DNA of 64,000 nt from the NCBI GenBank assembly GCA_024195265.1, contig JAJLRJ010000004.1, positions 5,175,159-5,239,158 of the forward strand. Direction: 5' to 3'. The stretch comes from Dendrophyllia cribrosa (Eukaryota; Cnidaria; Anthozoa; Scleractinia; Dendrophylliidae). Shown here piece after piece: positions 12,801 through 26,100 of the stretch (the stretch's first letter is position 1; every line of letters starts with the position of its first letter). The position numbers and the translations under genes were made by a program. The notes under the pieces were generated by a model. It did not search any database. It was not told the DNA's origin and was given only the letters and a program-made list of their open reading frames with translations.

Positions 12801-14139
12801 CTCGTAATTAGCGTCGTTGAGTGGTACTTTTCGGTGGTGCTGTAGTTCTTTTTCCAGTAGTCTCATCTGCTGCTGATCATTTCTCTTTTACTATTTTTAG
12901 AAAGGGTAAAATTTGGCTTATTCGTATAACACAATCACCTGATTGTGAAGTTGTTGCAACTCGCGTCTTGCCTCCAACCGCGCTTTTTCCACTTCTCTTA
13001 AACTCGCCCTCAGTTCCCCAGCTTCTTTTTGCAGAGCAGCCTTAGCCTCCTCGAGCGACGCAATCTTCTGAGCAGCTTCGTCAAGAGTCCTTCTCAAATT
13101 CGTCTTCTCCGCTTCGCATTTCTTCACCTTTCCTCTCAGTTCGTTCGCGGTTTCTTGTACCGCTTGCTTTTCGCGTTCTTCGTCCTTCAGTTGTCTCTTT
13201 AGATCGGTATTCTCCTTGCGAGCGGCTTCGCGAGCTTCTTCGCCCTCTCGGATTTTTCGATGAGCGTCGATGAGTTCCCGACGGACTCCATCGCGAGCTT
13301 CTTCGGCCATCTTGAGCTGCAGCTTCAGCTCACTGACTTCTCTTAAAGTGTTCTCTTTGACGCGGGCCAAATCTTTTATCTGGTTCTTCAATTCGGCCAC
13401 TTCTGCTTGAGAGCGCTTGCTAACATGCACAAAAGAAGAAAAAAAAGCAAAGCAAATAAATCGTTGTTATAAGGTAGTGTTCGCCACAACTTTATATTTT
13501 ACGGTCGATAATTATATCTTAGGCCCGGGACAAACGTCGAACTTTTCATGAGTCGAACTAACTTCAGCGAAGTAAGTTCATGAGAAGTTCGACGTTTGTC
13601 TCAATTAAATTCGACGGACTCATTTGGATCGACCAACACGTTCTATCCGTCTGGAGCAGACGGATAGAACGTGTTGAATTTGGTTCGTCTGAATTAAGTT
13701 CGACGTTTGACCCAACAGACGAAAATAATTAATTTGGGTCGACCCAAACTGCAATTTAGTTCGACTCATGAAAAGTTCGACGTTTGTCCCGGGCCTAAGT
13801 CTAAGCAACGCCACGTACAACAAAAGACGAATGACACAGCCTTGTACAATGAGGAGAGGGGACGGTTGTGCACAGGCTACGAATAACAGAACACGCACAC
13901 ACACAAAAGATAGGGTGCTCGAGTAGGAGTTGAAATGCCAAAACAGCTGACTTACCTCACGTCTTCAAGTTTGCTTCGTGTGTTTCTCAGTTCGTTCTGA
14001 GTTTGTGTAAGGGCGCCCTAAGGAGAACAAAACAAGAAAAATAAGCAACACAGCAGGAAATAAAGATATAATATTCTGAAAAACATGGCTATTTAAGATA
14101 AGGGGAGGGAAGGGGGGGGGGGGGGGGGTCGGAGAAGGA

Positions 14140-14171
<32 letters not shown>

Positions 14172-17100
14172 GATCCGCCACTAGAGCAGCAGCTGGTCTT
14201 ACGTGGCGTGCAAAAACTCCAGGACGTGACAAAATGGAGAACCTTTAGGGGTTTGATGTCTGATGATGCCATAATTATATTACCTTGTCCTGCTCAGCGC
14301 GGCTGAAAGCTTCTCGCTTAACCCTGTCATTCTCTACTTGCGCGTTTTCCACCTCGCCCTGTGTCTTGTTCAGTCTGTCGAGTAGTGCTGCCTTCTCATT
14401 GGCGGCTGCGTGTAGCGCCTCTTGCTTCTCATTCTCCGCCATCAACAACTGATCATCCCGCTCCTTTTGGACCAGGGCAACTTCGTTCACAAGAATCGCT
14501 TTCTCTTTCTCGAGTCTTAAAACAAAGTCAAGCAATTAGACAACCACCGTCATAAATATCGCTAGCCCGCGACAGCGTACTTTCCTCGGCTCTTAAATGG
14601 GCTATGTCATGCGGTTGTTATGTTTTTCTACATCTACATCTACATTTTCCTCTACATCTACATATATTACTAAGCTTGCAAAATCCTTGCCAAGGCAGTT
14701 CGCAATGAAACAGGACTATGCTAGAATTTAACCTGGGCATGTTATTTCAAACGTGAATTGCTCTTAGAACATCAAGAGGAAGATATCAACTGAATTCGTG
14801 AAGGACGAACAAAGTCAAACATTATCAGTTTTTAGCACATTTTCCAAAATACATGGAACGAACTTGCAAATTTTTTCAAGTTGCAATCCATTTCCATCCC
14901 GGCCATCTGTAGTCATAGACACTTGTTTTTAGTTTCGGTGTACTCGTAAAGTAATTTTAAACAAAATTGGGCCATTATTTTTGGCTTTTCAAAATGACAC
15001 TAAAAAATGGTGACAAAGCCCCTTTAAACCGGATGCTCTCGTAAACTGTGTTACTATTAGCGTCACATAATTAGGCAACTCCGTTCACAACTATCATTTC
15101 CTTTATGAACGTATGAAAACTTTCTTGATTTAGAGAAATTAGTATCACAAGTAGTTTTCTCTTGTTCGAGACCATAAAGAGGTTAATCGGATTCAAGTCA
15201 CGAAATTAGCGTTTTCGAGCAGTAACTCTACAAACATTTGTCATATTTTCGCAACACTAGTGTGTATGTATTACAAATCATATAGAGCAGTTTTCAATTG
15301 AGTGTCGAAAGTAATTACACAATTGCTTTGGTTTTGCATTGCTTCGCTTTGTGATTGGCTAAAAAATCTCGCGCCACTTTCTCGACCAATCAGAAGTAAA
15401 ACCAAAACCAATCGTGACTTGCTCGCACGCGTTTTCCCGCGCTTGACGCCGCCGACATGTAATTGCTTCGAGCTCTGATTGGTTCCTTGGATTGTTTACG
15501 ACTGCTGTGGTCGGTCAGAGTAATTACTTTGGTTTTGGTTTTACGACACTCAATTGAAAACTGCTCTATAAAACGTGCTACGAGGAAGAAGATGAACCTC
15601 CAGGCCTCCGTGACTGGGTCAAGTTTTGGTTTGCCCCGACTGGTTTTCAAATTGTCAGATTCAAGTCATATGAGAACACGCCCATGTTAATAAACCTAGT
15701 GCAATTATCAGAAATTATGCACTTGCCAATGGCGGGGCAAAAATCAACTAAAACATTCAAAAATACACTGACGAATATTACATGCAATGCCTGCGAGAGT
15801 AAAGGATGCAAAAGACAAATAATCTTTCAGACTTTCTAGCCGACGTAATGCTATTATATAGTGCTTGACCAGGAAAATCAGATAATAAATAAGCGCAGAA
15901 AACAGCAGAATTTCACAGCTACCTTTGTCCAACCTCATCCTTTTCGTTCTTAAGCATTGAAATAGCTTCTTCTTTTTCTTGATTAGCTTGCAAAAGAACG
16001 CTCTCCTTATCTCGCTTTAGTTTTTCCGTCTCTTCCTCGTGTTTCTGTTCCATTCGCTTGAGTGCAACTTCGCCATCACGTTGAGTTTGACCCAGCCTCT
16101 GCTCGACCAGCTCCTTGTCTTTCAGCAACTTCGCCTCTTCAATCTCCTTCTCTTTGCGCACGCGCTGTAAGTCAACAGTCAGGGCTTCTTTGGCTAGCAG
16201 AAGTTCTTGATTCTCGGCTTCAAGCGCTTCTTTACGCGCTTCAAGCTTAGTAGCAGTTTGCTGAAGGTCATACAAAGCCGTTTCCAAAGACTCCTTTTCG
16301 CTTTTTAAGCTAGCGATATTCTCGGCTAAACCACGGTTTTCTCGCTCGCTCGAGTTGACATTCACGAGCAAGCTGGATTTCTCTCTCGTCAGTTCCTCTT
16401 TTTCTTTAGCCAACCGCACAACGTTGGAGCTCTGCCTTTCTACATCGCGGCGAGTCGTCATCAGCTCATCGTAGATAGAATCTCTTTCCCTGGAGACCTG
16501 ATTTAGAGCCTCACTGAGTTCGGCTTTTTCTCGATTCGATGCTATCACCTCTTGTTCGAGTTTTTCTCGGCTTGCTTCGTGAATGCTAAGGTTTTGGTCA
16601 AGTGTTGATTTCTCTGTGTCTAAGTCGACCTTGTTGTCAGAAAAAAGAAAGAAAGAAACTTCAGTCAATAATCAAGGGCTTTTTCCAGGCCTGTATCTGT
16701 TGTGGTTCAAACTTTTTCTGTGGTTTGAAGATTTTTAAACTAGTTTGATTTCTTTTTTTCCTTTGTTTCAGAATACGATAATGAAATTTTCAAAGCAGCG
16801 AAAAATTCGAACTACAACACATCAAACGAAAGAACCATGGTAATGTAAAAAAATAAAAGTTTACTGATTCCTTGGGGATTATTGGGACAATGTTCAGGTT
16901 AAAAAGTCAAAATTCCACAAGAATAGCTATTTTGATTTCTTGACCGCCTGTTACAAAATCAAATTTGATGAACTGTAATCCACTTCCATCCTTGCAATCC
17001 TGCACTTATCTCCAAACTACTGCTTCTGTTTTGCTCTATAGAATCTTTTTATCCAATTAAGTAGTATATTTGATGGCATTTAGCGATGTAACAGGAAATA

Positions 17101-20100
17101 AGGGAAGCTAAATTTTGTTGTTTCAGCGGGGTAGTCCCTTTAAAGGCACGTTTACACAGGCGATTTTTTGTGCAATTTTTTTCGATGCAATTTTTGTCGC
17201 GCGCAAGTTGCATCTTTAAATCACATGTGCAAACGGGCGGCGATTTCAGGGTGATTTGGGCGCGATTTGTCGCGCGATGTCGCAGAAGTTTCGAACACGT
17301 TCGAAACCTGATGCAACTTGGCGGTGATTTTTGGGAAATCGCAGCAAATAATATTATCGCACCCGAATCGCACAGGAAATCGCCGCTAGTTTACACTTGC
17401 GACAAAAGTTGCATTGGAGAGCGCGACAAAAATCGCATCAAAAATGGCATGTGTAAACGGGCCTTAAGAGTGCATGGAAATGCCGCAAGTGCTTGACTTT
17501 TACTTTCCTACTGACAGAGAACCAACTATTTTTAAATTATACAGATTTCACCAACCTTTTCCTGTTCCACTCGGATCAGCTCCTGTCTAATGCTGTTCTT
17601 CTCGTTTTCAAGTTCTCGTTTATCCTGACTGAGGGATGATTTATCCTGCTCCATCTGTTTAATGATCTTGTTCAACTCGATCTTGTCTTGCCCAAGCCCC
17701 TCATTCAATGACTGCAACTTCACTAACGCGTCACGCAACGCTATCTCCTCCGACTTCATCTTGTTGATGTCCAGTTCTAACTCTGCCTTCTGAAGCTCTG
17801 ACTTAGACAACGTCTCGCTGACATGCGCTTTCTCTTGTTCCATGACCTCCTTATCCAGCAAGGCGCGTGACAGCTGTTCCTTGAGCGTGACAATCTCTTC
17901 TTTGAGTGACGACTGCTTGGTTTCGAGCTGTTCAATAACTTGGTTTGTTCGCTGAACCTCTTTGCCCAATCGCTCCTTCTCGCGGCCCAAGTCATCCTTA
18001 TCGTCTTCCAGGTTGTCTCGCTGACGCTGAAGCTCGTTGTTCGCTGCTTGTAGCTTCTCGATTTCTGCCGTCATGCCTTCAAGTTGTTCGTTCATCGAGT
18101 AACGAAGCTTTTCTAAATTTTGTTTCTCAGTGCTGAGTACATCTGAATGAGCCTTGAACCGCTCACGGTCCTGACTTGCCTCAGAGACTCTCTGGCGACT
18201 GAAAAGAGAAGCAAAAAGAAAAAATCAAATGTTCCTATGGGCTGACCCGTGATTACAAAACGTTGGACCCCTCCCCATTCTCCCCTCGGCGTTTTGATCC
18301 CTTTGCTTCCAACTCCCCACCCTCCCTCCCTCCAAAAGCAGTTGACCAATACATATCGCGGGCTCAATGTTAACAGCCCATTGACCAACCGATCGAGTGA
18401 ACTTTTGTCTTCAACTGCTTACATGTAATTCGTTCAACGCTTCGCGTATCCACAAGTTAAAAAAATAAAAATCGAATGTATAAGCTGTAATCATATTATT
18501 TAAGTTAGCTCTTGGGCCTGGAAAAATGCGAATTAAAACATTCTTGAATATTTTCGTTTCCCATAAAACTGTTACAAGAGAAGTATCACCTATTGTGATC
18601 GTTAAAAACTAATGAAGTGCTACTATGATCAAAATTTTGCCTTCCCCTCTCGCTTCAGGTTGGGGAAGTAGAAGTGCTGAATACTTCCCATGCCAAATTT
18701 TAAGTTCAAATTCCAACGGGAAGACCATTTATTTTAAACGTAAAGTTTAGCTTCGGCTTGCCGCCATTACTTGTTTTAAATGGCCAAAATGATTGAATGA
18801 TGTCATCAATCAACACAAAAAAGGCTGCTAACCCGGAATTTGCTTCATTGTGTGATAAGGCTGATCTCAAATAGACAATGCCTTTTTTTATTTTAGTCGT
18901 TCTAGGGCCTGCTTTACAGCAAAGATGGTTTTGTAAACATGCAAAACGATACTCACACTTGATACCGCTTTCTAGAATAATTGCAGGCTTGAGTTTTGCA
19001 AACTGAGTAAAAACTAATGGCGGATGGGGTTTTGATAGTTTTAAGCCAGCTATTTCCAGGCTCAGCAACCTTATATCGTTCTAAATTATAGCGATTTGTG
19101 TAATTATAAAACATTTTCGTTGTAGCAGCACTTTAAAAAAAGTGTCAATTGTCTAAAGCCAAACAGCCCTTCTCTCCCCACCCTCCTGAATGCCCTGGCA
19201 TTTGGAATCTGAAAACACAGTAAAAAAAACTTCCTTTCACCTGTACCCTGAGTAGTTCCGTCCCCTCCCTACTGTGTACTTACGTGGAATCCAGCTCATC
19301 ATGCGCACTAGAGAGCGCCTTTTCCAATCTTCTTCGTTCATTATCAATATCATCAAGTTGTTTCCTAGTTTTCTTCTCTGATTCTCGGGCTGCTTCTACC
19401 TTGCTCTTCATTTCCTTAAATTTGAAATACAAAAGTAAATTATACGTTCATTGTAATTATGATAAACATTGTGTACATGTATGTGCTCACCATAACTTGT
19501 ATGTTCTTCTTCTGAATGGCAGAATGAACAGTCGCCAGAACATTATCAGAAACAGCTGGAGATCTGGAACGAGTGGGCGAAGAAGAACGCAGGCGAGCAG
19601 CACGGGATGGTGAAATAGGCCTCTTGCTTAAGAAATCGTCCTCAACTCCCTCCAGCATGCCGGCGTCTACAACCTCGATGTCAGCTCCAGGTGATCCTAG
19701 AAGCCTAGAAGTGTTATCGGCATCTTGCTTCACTGCGTGTGTGATTTCCTTCAAAGTGCTATGGAGAATTTCTGCTTCTTCTCGCATAGCAGCAAGGCTA
19801 GCCTCACTTTGGTTCTCCCATTCCTCAGACTGTCTTGCAAAACCACTCTCCTAAAAGCAAAACATGTGCAACGTACCATTAGCAAAGTCCGTGTTCAGTA
19901 TGATGGGCTGAGCACGCCAGGTTAACCCTTCAGACACAAATCTGTCTTGTCTAAATGAAGTTTGTACAGATTCTTGGTTTGCAACCACGTGACAAGGCGG
20001 CCATGTTGGTGGTCAATACAATACAATTTTTGTCGCAGAATTTGCATGAAAATAGAGTTTAGTTCCCAGCAGAGAGAAACGCTTTTGTTCTTGACCACCA

Positions 20101-23100
20101 ACATGGCCGCCGTGACGTCACGTGCAAACCAGCAATACATTGAATGCTCAACTCACCAAGCCATTAATCCTCTTTCTTAAGGTTGAATTGGTCTCCTCCT
20201 GTTCATTTATCTGGGCCTGGAGCTTTTCCTTTGCATTTGTCAAATCCTTGGTCCTATGTGTACACACATGATACATTAGTTACAAATTATCTTGTACATA
20301 CAGTACATTGTATGTCAGATATTAAAGTGCTGAGTTGGTAAAAATCTGGTAGAAAAAGTTCACATTTGTAAACTTACTTGACCAACAAATCGGTTCTCTC
20401 GTTGTCATATTTGTTCTGAAGCTCAATAAATTCTTGAACTTTCTCACGCAGTTGCTCTTCAGCCTACAAGTACATATGGAAAACAGAAGTTTGATAAGGA
20501 AAATGAAAAACACCAACTGTAATGACTTGTTAGTAATGTCAATTCAAATTATATGTAATGTTATTATTAATCGTCATTGCTATATTAGACTACGAGTAGT
20601 CCCTCATTATTTCTTTCTCGCGTAGGGTGATTTTCAGGTGTGCTCGCGTTTTGCTCGCTCTACTATCCCTGGGGAAAATTGAGGGAGGACTACTCGTAGT
20701 CTATTGCTATATGGGATAGTACTAATATACAACAAAGATTAGAAGAATGGCTCACAAACAGGCTGGCTGGAGGGTGCACAAGAGCACCCCTGCAATGGTC
20801 AAGAGGACTCATTGCATGTGCTTGACTGGTTAGCAGATGTCTCAAATTTAGCTCCACCCTATTAGCCTCAAGAAAATACAAAATAGAGGACCATAGAGGA
20901 CTTAAGTAACCACAAGTAATGTCAGCCTATTTCAAAATACTCTTCTCAAACTCATTAAAGGGGCATTGTCACGCAGATTCTGCTGTGTTTTGGTCAAAAT
21001 AAACCAAATAGTTGACAAGGTACCTTTGCTCAAACATAAAATTATTCTTAGAACACCAAGAAAAAAATATCAAGTGATTTACATGTATTCAAGGAAGAAC
21101 AAACCATAATACGTTTTTCTGCTATTTTTTTTTTGGGAGGAACTTGAGTTGCAATCCATTTCCATCCTGGCCATCCGCAGCCAAAGATAACAAATACTAG
21201 TTTCTGTGCACTGGTAGAGTATTTGTTAACAAAACTGGACCATTATTTGTAGGTTTCCATTGAAACAAATATGTTTTTTGGCTTTTCAAAGTGATACTAA
21301 AAATAGGTGACATAGCCCTTTAATAATTTTTCAAGATAGAACAAGAAAATCATAAGGATGATGGTGGTTTGGAAATCAATCTTAATTAGCAGAGATTTTG
21401 GTAATTTAATCAGGTAACCAAACACCTTGAAGTTGGTTAGGAAAAAAAAAATTGGGTGTTTGGAAATCCTCATGAAACACTGTTCCTCATGTTTGATATC
21501 AATATTACTTGACAATCACCTTTTGTCGCCGAGCCCTTTCTTCCTCCAATGCACCCTGGGTGTTAGCATCCATGCCCCTCAGGTTTTTATCCAGGTCCAT
21601 GCAGGCGCCTTGAACCACACGGACAGACTTGGTAACTTCTGCACGGACACTCGACAAGTCCCTAAAGAAGTAAAATACCATTTAACCTTCCTGTAGCAAA
21701 CAACCTTTCAGACTGCTGTCAATAAGGGCCAGGAACTGGGGATTCTTCCATGGCTTGTGGCTTTCTTTACTTCACCATACAGTATATTTAAAAAAAAAAT
21801 AATACTAACAGACAGTTGCCAACAAACACTAGATATTGTAGGTAACTGAATCCTGATACTGACACTTAATAAATAAAAAAATGGAAAAATGGGAGATTTC
21901 CATTAGGTGGTTGCCTAGGAAACCTGGTCTGAAATATTAGATTTTAGTGATTTGACTGAAAAAAGGGAAGAAATTCATTGTCATGGGACAAGCTGTGATC
22001 ATGTGACAAAGATGGTCGATAACAAGTGGCATTCACGCAGGGAGGTTCGAATGACAGTTACTCTTAAACGGTGAAGTTAGGGTTCCTATTAAACTAAAAA
22101 TAAACAAAAAATACCATGGCTCTAGTTAGTGGTATAATTATAGTTGGTCAAGGGTCAACTGTGTTCCAAAGTTAATTTGAACCATTCAGACGCAAAAATC
22201 GAAACAGTGAAACTGGGAAGTGCTTTATTACAAGAAGATAAATCGTGCAGTCATTTCTTTAGGTGTTGTTTTGGATGAAACATAAAATTGCGGCATATTT
22301 TCAGCCTCAGGGACAGCTAGCAGTCTAAGCCTAAGCCCTAATATCAAAATTTATATTCTCATTTCTTGTCCCTATACATTTCCCATAGAAGTAAAGGGGA
22401 GAAATTGTTTGGATATCAAGAGAATTTATATTGTGTGATCATGTCCTTAATTCTCCTGACCTTTTTGATTGTTAAGGCATTGATATTACGAGGAGGAATT
22501 TGATGCTGATCACTCTTAGGGCTTAAAGGGTTCAACAAACCTCTGTGTTGCAGATTTCATCTCATTAAACTGTCGCCTGAAATTGTTCATGGTCTTCCAC
22601 ATGTCCATCAGTCGTACATGCTCGTTAGCAAAGTAGGCCTGCTCCTCCTCGTCACGGGCATCAAGCTCTTCTCTTGCTTTGTTCCAATCAGCTGTCAGTT
22701 TCTGGATATCAAGCGTCAGTTGCTGATTGGCTGAGGTCGCTTGTTCTAACTGTTCTCGGAGCATGTTGTTGACATGTTGAAGGCTGGCACTCCTGTTATT
22801 GTTAATAAAAGGGCAAGTAAGCCATGGCACACAATTGTTGCTATGGCAACAGGGCTCGAAAAAAAAGTAAAATTTAAACTTGCCCTTTGGACAAGCAAAT
22901 CTTGAGTTTTACTTGCCCGAACAAGTTTTTATAAATTGTTACTCAAGCTTAGTTCATGGGCAGCTTGTCTGTATCCTCGCCATTGGGCAAGGGAGTGGGG
23001 AAAGTTTAACTTGCCCGACACAAAAATCTACTGGTCCCGGACAACTTTTTTCAAGCCCTGGCAACATGATGCCACAAGGCTTTTTCTCATTTACATGTAA

Positions 23101-26100
23101 TACTAAACAAACTAACATATTCAACTTAATTTACATGTAGGACTGGCTTAACAAATTCAACATTATTATTGAATTGGCAAATCCTGGGCCTGATATTAAT
23201 TGTAAGGAGAAACTATGGGTTGATCATCATTTAACTGAACTTCACCTCTGTTGCTCTTCTTCAAGTCTGATGAGAGAGTTCTCCAAGTCGCTGGAATGTT
23301 CATCTTCTGTTTCTTTCAGCCTGGCTTCCTGTTCTTTCAGTGTTGCCGTTGCATTTTGAAGCTACAAAGAAAAAAGTGCAAATAAGATTAATATTAATAA
23401 CAATCAACATTTATTATATGGTCCCCAAGTCCCAGAAATAAAATTGGTAACTTAAACGAATAATAGAAAAGGGACATGGGGCAGCTGAAGAGTAGCTGGG
23501 GAGGGTGGTGGGTGGGGTAGTTAGAAAAAGATTGTGTTTTAATTGAATCTCTTTTACTTTAGCTAATGTTAATCAGCCAGGGAGTATTTCAGCAACTGAA
23601 TGCCTTTTTAGCTAAAAAGAAACCCCAGCCTGTAATTTGAAATTAAAAAATGCCAAAATTCTACATGGGCCCTTTATTTACTTAGTCACTCTACTGATGC
23701 GTGCTTGGTCCACTTTTTAACATTCGATTTTGCTTTTCATTTATTCTGCATAAGAACAACCAGCCATTGAGCAATAATATTTGAGAAGAATAATATATTG
23801 TTTCCTACATGTACCTTTTTCTTTGTATCTTCCTCAGAGGTTTTTGATTCATTCACTGAAGTCTCTAACTCTCCACACTTGCGTTTGTACTGCAAAACCT
23901 TCTGTTGCAACTTCTGAATCAACTGTGCCTGCCTCTGTTGCCCATCCTGATAAGCTTGAAGCTTGCGCTTGTAGTTGGTATGTTCTTCCTCTAGCTTGTT
24001 CTTGAGATAAGAAACTTGCTGGACAAGGTTGCTGTCCATTGATTGGTCACCAGCCACAAGACTACTAGTGTAACCTGCACTTCCTGGGCTTGTGCCGCCT
24101 TTAATGTAATGCTCCAACTGAAAGAATGGTACATGTACATGCATGTAGTTACACAATTAATTGAAATTTTGGTCAGAGTGGAGTATAAGGCATTAACCAT
24201 TTCACTCCCAGAGTCAATTATGGAGACATGTAGTGTAGTTCTAACTTTTGAGTCTGTGGACAAAATCCTGTGGTGTGACCATTTAAATGAAACATCTTCA
24301 GCAGTACATTTGCATGGTACCATTTGTTCTAGCTTTTGAGTCTGTTGACAAAATCCTATGGTGTGACCATTTAAATGAAACATCTTTAGTAGTAAATGTA
24401 TGTACTTTATTTTGCATGGTATCGTTTGTTTTTCAATATTTTGTAAAATCAAATTTGGGATTTTTCTTGAATTTTAAGTTTTGGCACTCTTGTGAGGGTT
24501 ACAGTAGTGTAAGTGAATAGAAAACAGGTCCATAATATGGGGAGTGGCATGACTTGTCAATGTCATCGATTATTCTTTCGCAACCGACCCTATTGTTGAA
24601 TTTCAACCGCAAGTCACGTTTTATTGCGCCTAATATCTTATGATTGACAGTTCTGTCCTCAAGGGCTACTCTCGGCTACTCTGATTGGTCTAAGTGCAGC
24701 GACCCGTTTTTGGGTCGCTAAAAATGGCGCAAATCAAGTGTGAAAAGTCCTTCGTCCGGCGGGCTATAAATATAAGACGAAGGACTTTATAGAAAGTCTA
24801 CTTGGCTCTCAATATTATACTGTTGCTAAGATAACAAGACCAATCCTGTTTCAGATCTGATGTCGATGATTTCTAATGCCAGGTTACATCAACTCTCTGG
24901 AAAGCAGACACCTCTCTGAGGCAGACGCTTAGAACTGGTTCTGTAGGTGTCCATCTTAGAGAGAGTTTACCGTAGTGGGATAGTGGCATGTATTTAGCCT
25001 AACTTTAATATTTAAACGCCATCAATATGATGCAAATTTGTATGTTTATTACAATACAGGTGCCTTGATCCATTATCATGTTAATTAAACAATTAATTTT
25101 TTTCCTTCTTGGAAATACAACAACAACAAATTTGTTCCAAAATATAACCCGTCAGCTTGACAAATACTGGTTAAATTATTGGGGGAAAACCTAAAGCTTT
25201 TCATCATAAACACCAATGTTTATAAAATGACCTATTTTTGCAGGTACAAATTTTTGCATTGTTACCCTACAGAATGTAGAATCCTGCACTTCATTCACAC
25301 CTCAAAATATACTGAATAAAGCTGAAAATACTCAATGTATTGAAATTTTTGCTTTTTTTATGACACCCTTTTAGTTATATTCCAAATTTCTTATTCTCCC
25401 CACTTTCTGCTATGTATTTGTTATGTATTGGTTAATGTTGGGAGATTTTTCACCTTTTTTATGAAATGTTTTGATATTGCAAAGGGAAGTCATGTGTTGA
25501 TTTATCCTTGGAATTAACATGGCAATCAAGGGTAAAAAGGAGGATTTCAGTTATTGCTATTAATGAGTCTCGTATTCCTCGATTGGAGGCTTAAGACAAA
25601 GGTTTCTTTGTTTGAAGACTCAGAGGTGTTTGGACATTTAATGTTTATCAACATAAATGAGCTAAAATCCATCTTTATTTGGGGAAATGTCAGTACCATA
25701 AAATATGTGTTACAAAATAATTTGTCTGGGAATGAAAAAAAAAACTGTTGTATATCACAAACTAACCTACATTAAGATTTTCCTCTAACCTCATTAACAA
25801 GTTAACTTAATCACATTTACCACCACCAATAATAAACATCATGCATAATTTATCGCCAGTATATTGCTTTTTCACCAAAGCAGGTTCAAGCTTCTGTAAA
25901 AACACACGTATGTAAAAAGAACTCAAACAAAATGCACCTTGTTTTCTAGTAATATTTTACTTTTGCCTTAATTTTTGAAAAAAAAAAACACCTCTCTCCC
26001 TTGCAAGACCTCTCCAAGACACCGGTGTGTAGTGTTAAACAACTACAACAAATGAATTATTAGGTATTGTGTGTCTTGTATTATCTTATACCCTTGCTGA

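Noticed and set aside
17777..17995. Arg/Ser-rich frame overlapping rootletin exon 11
   Set aside because: It is a shadow frame of the long coiled-coil exon on the same strand; only the rootletin frame has joining splice phases and family similarity.
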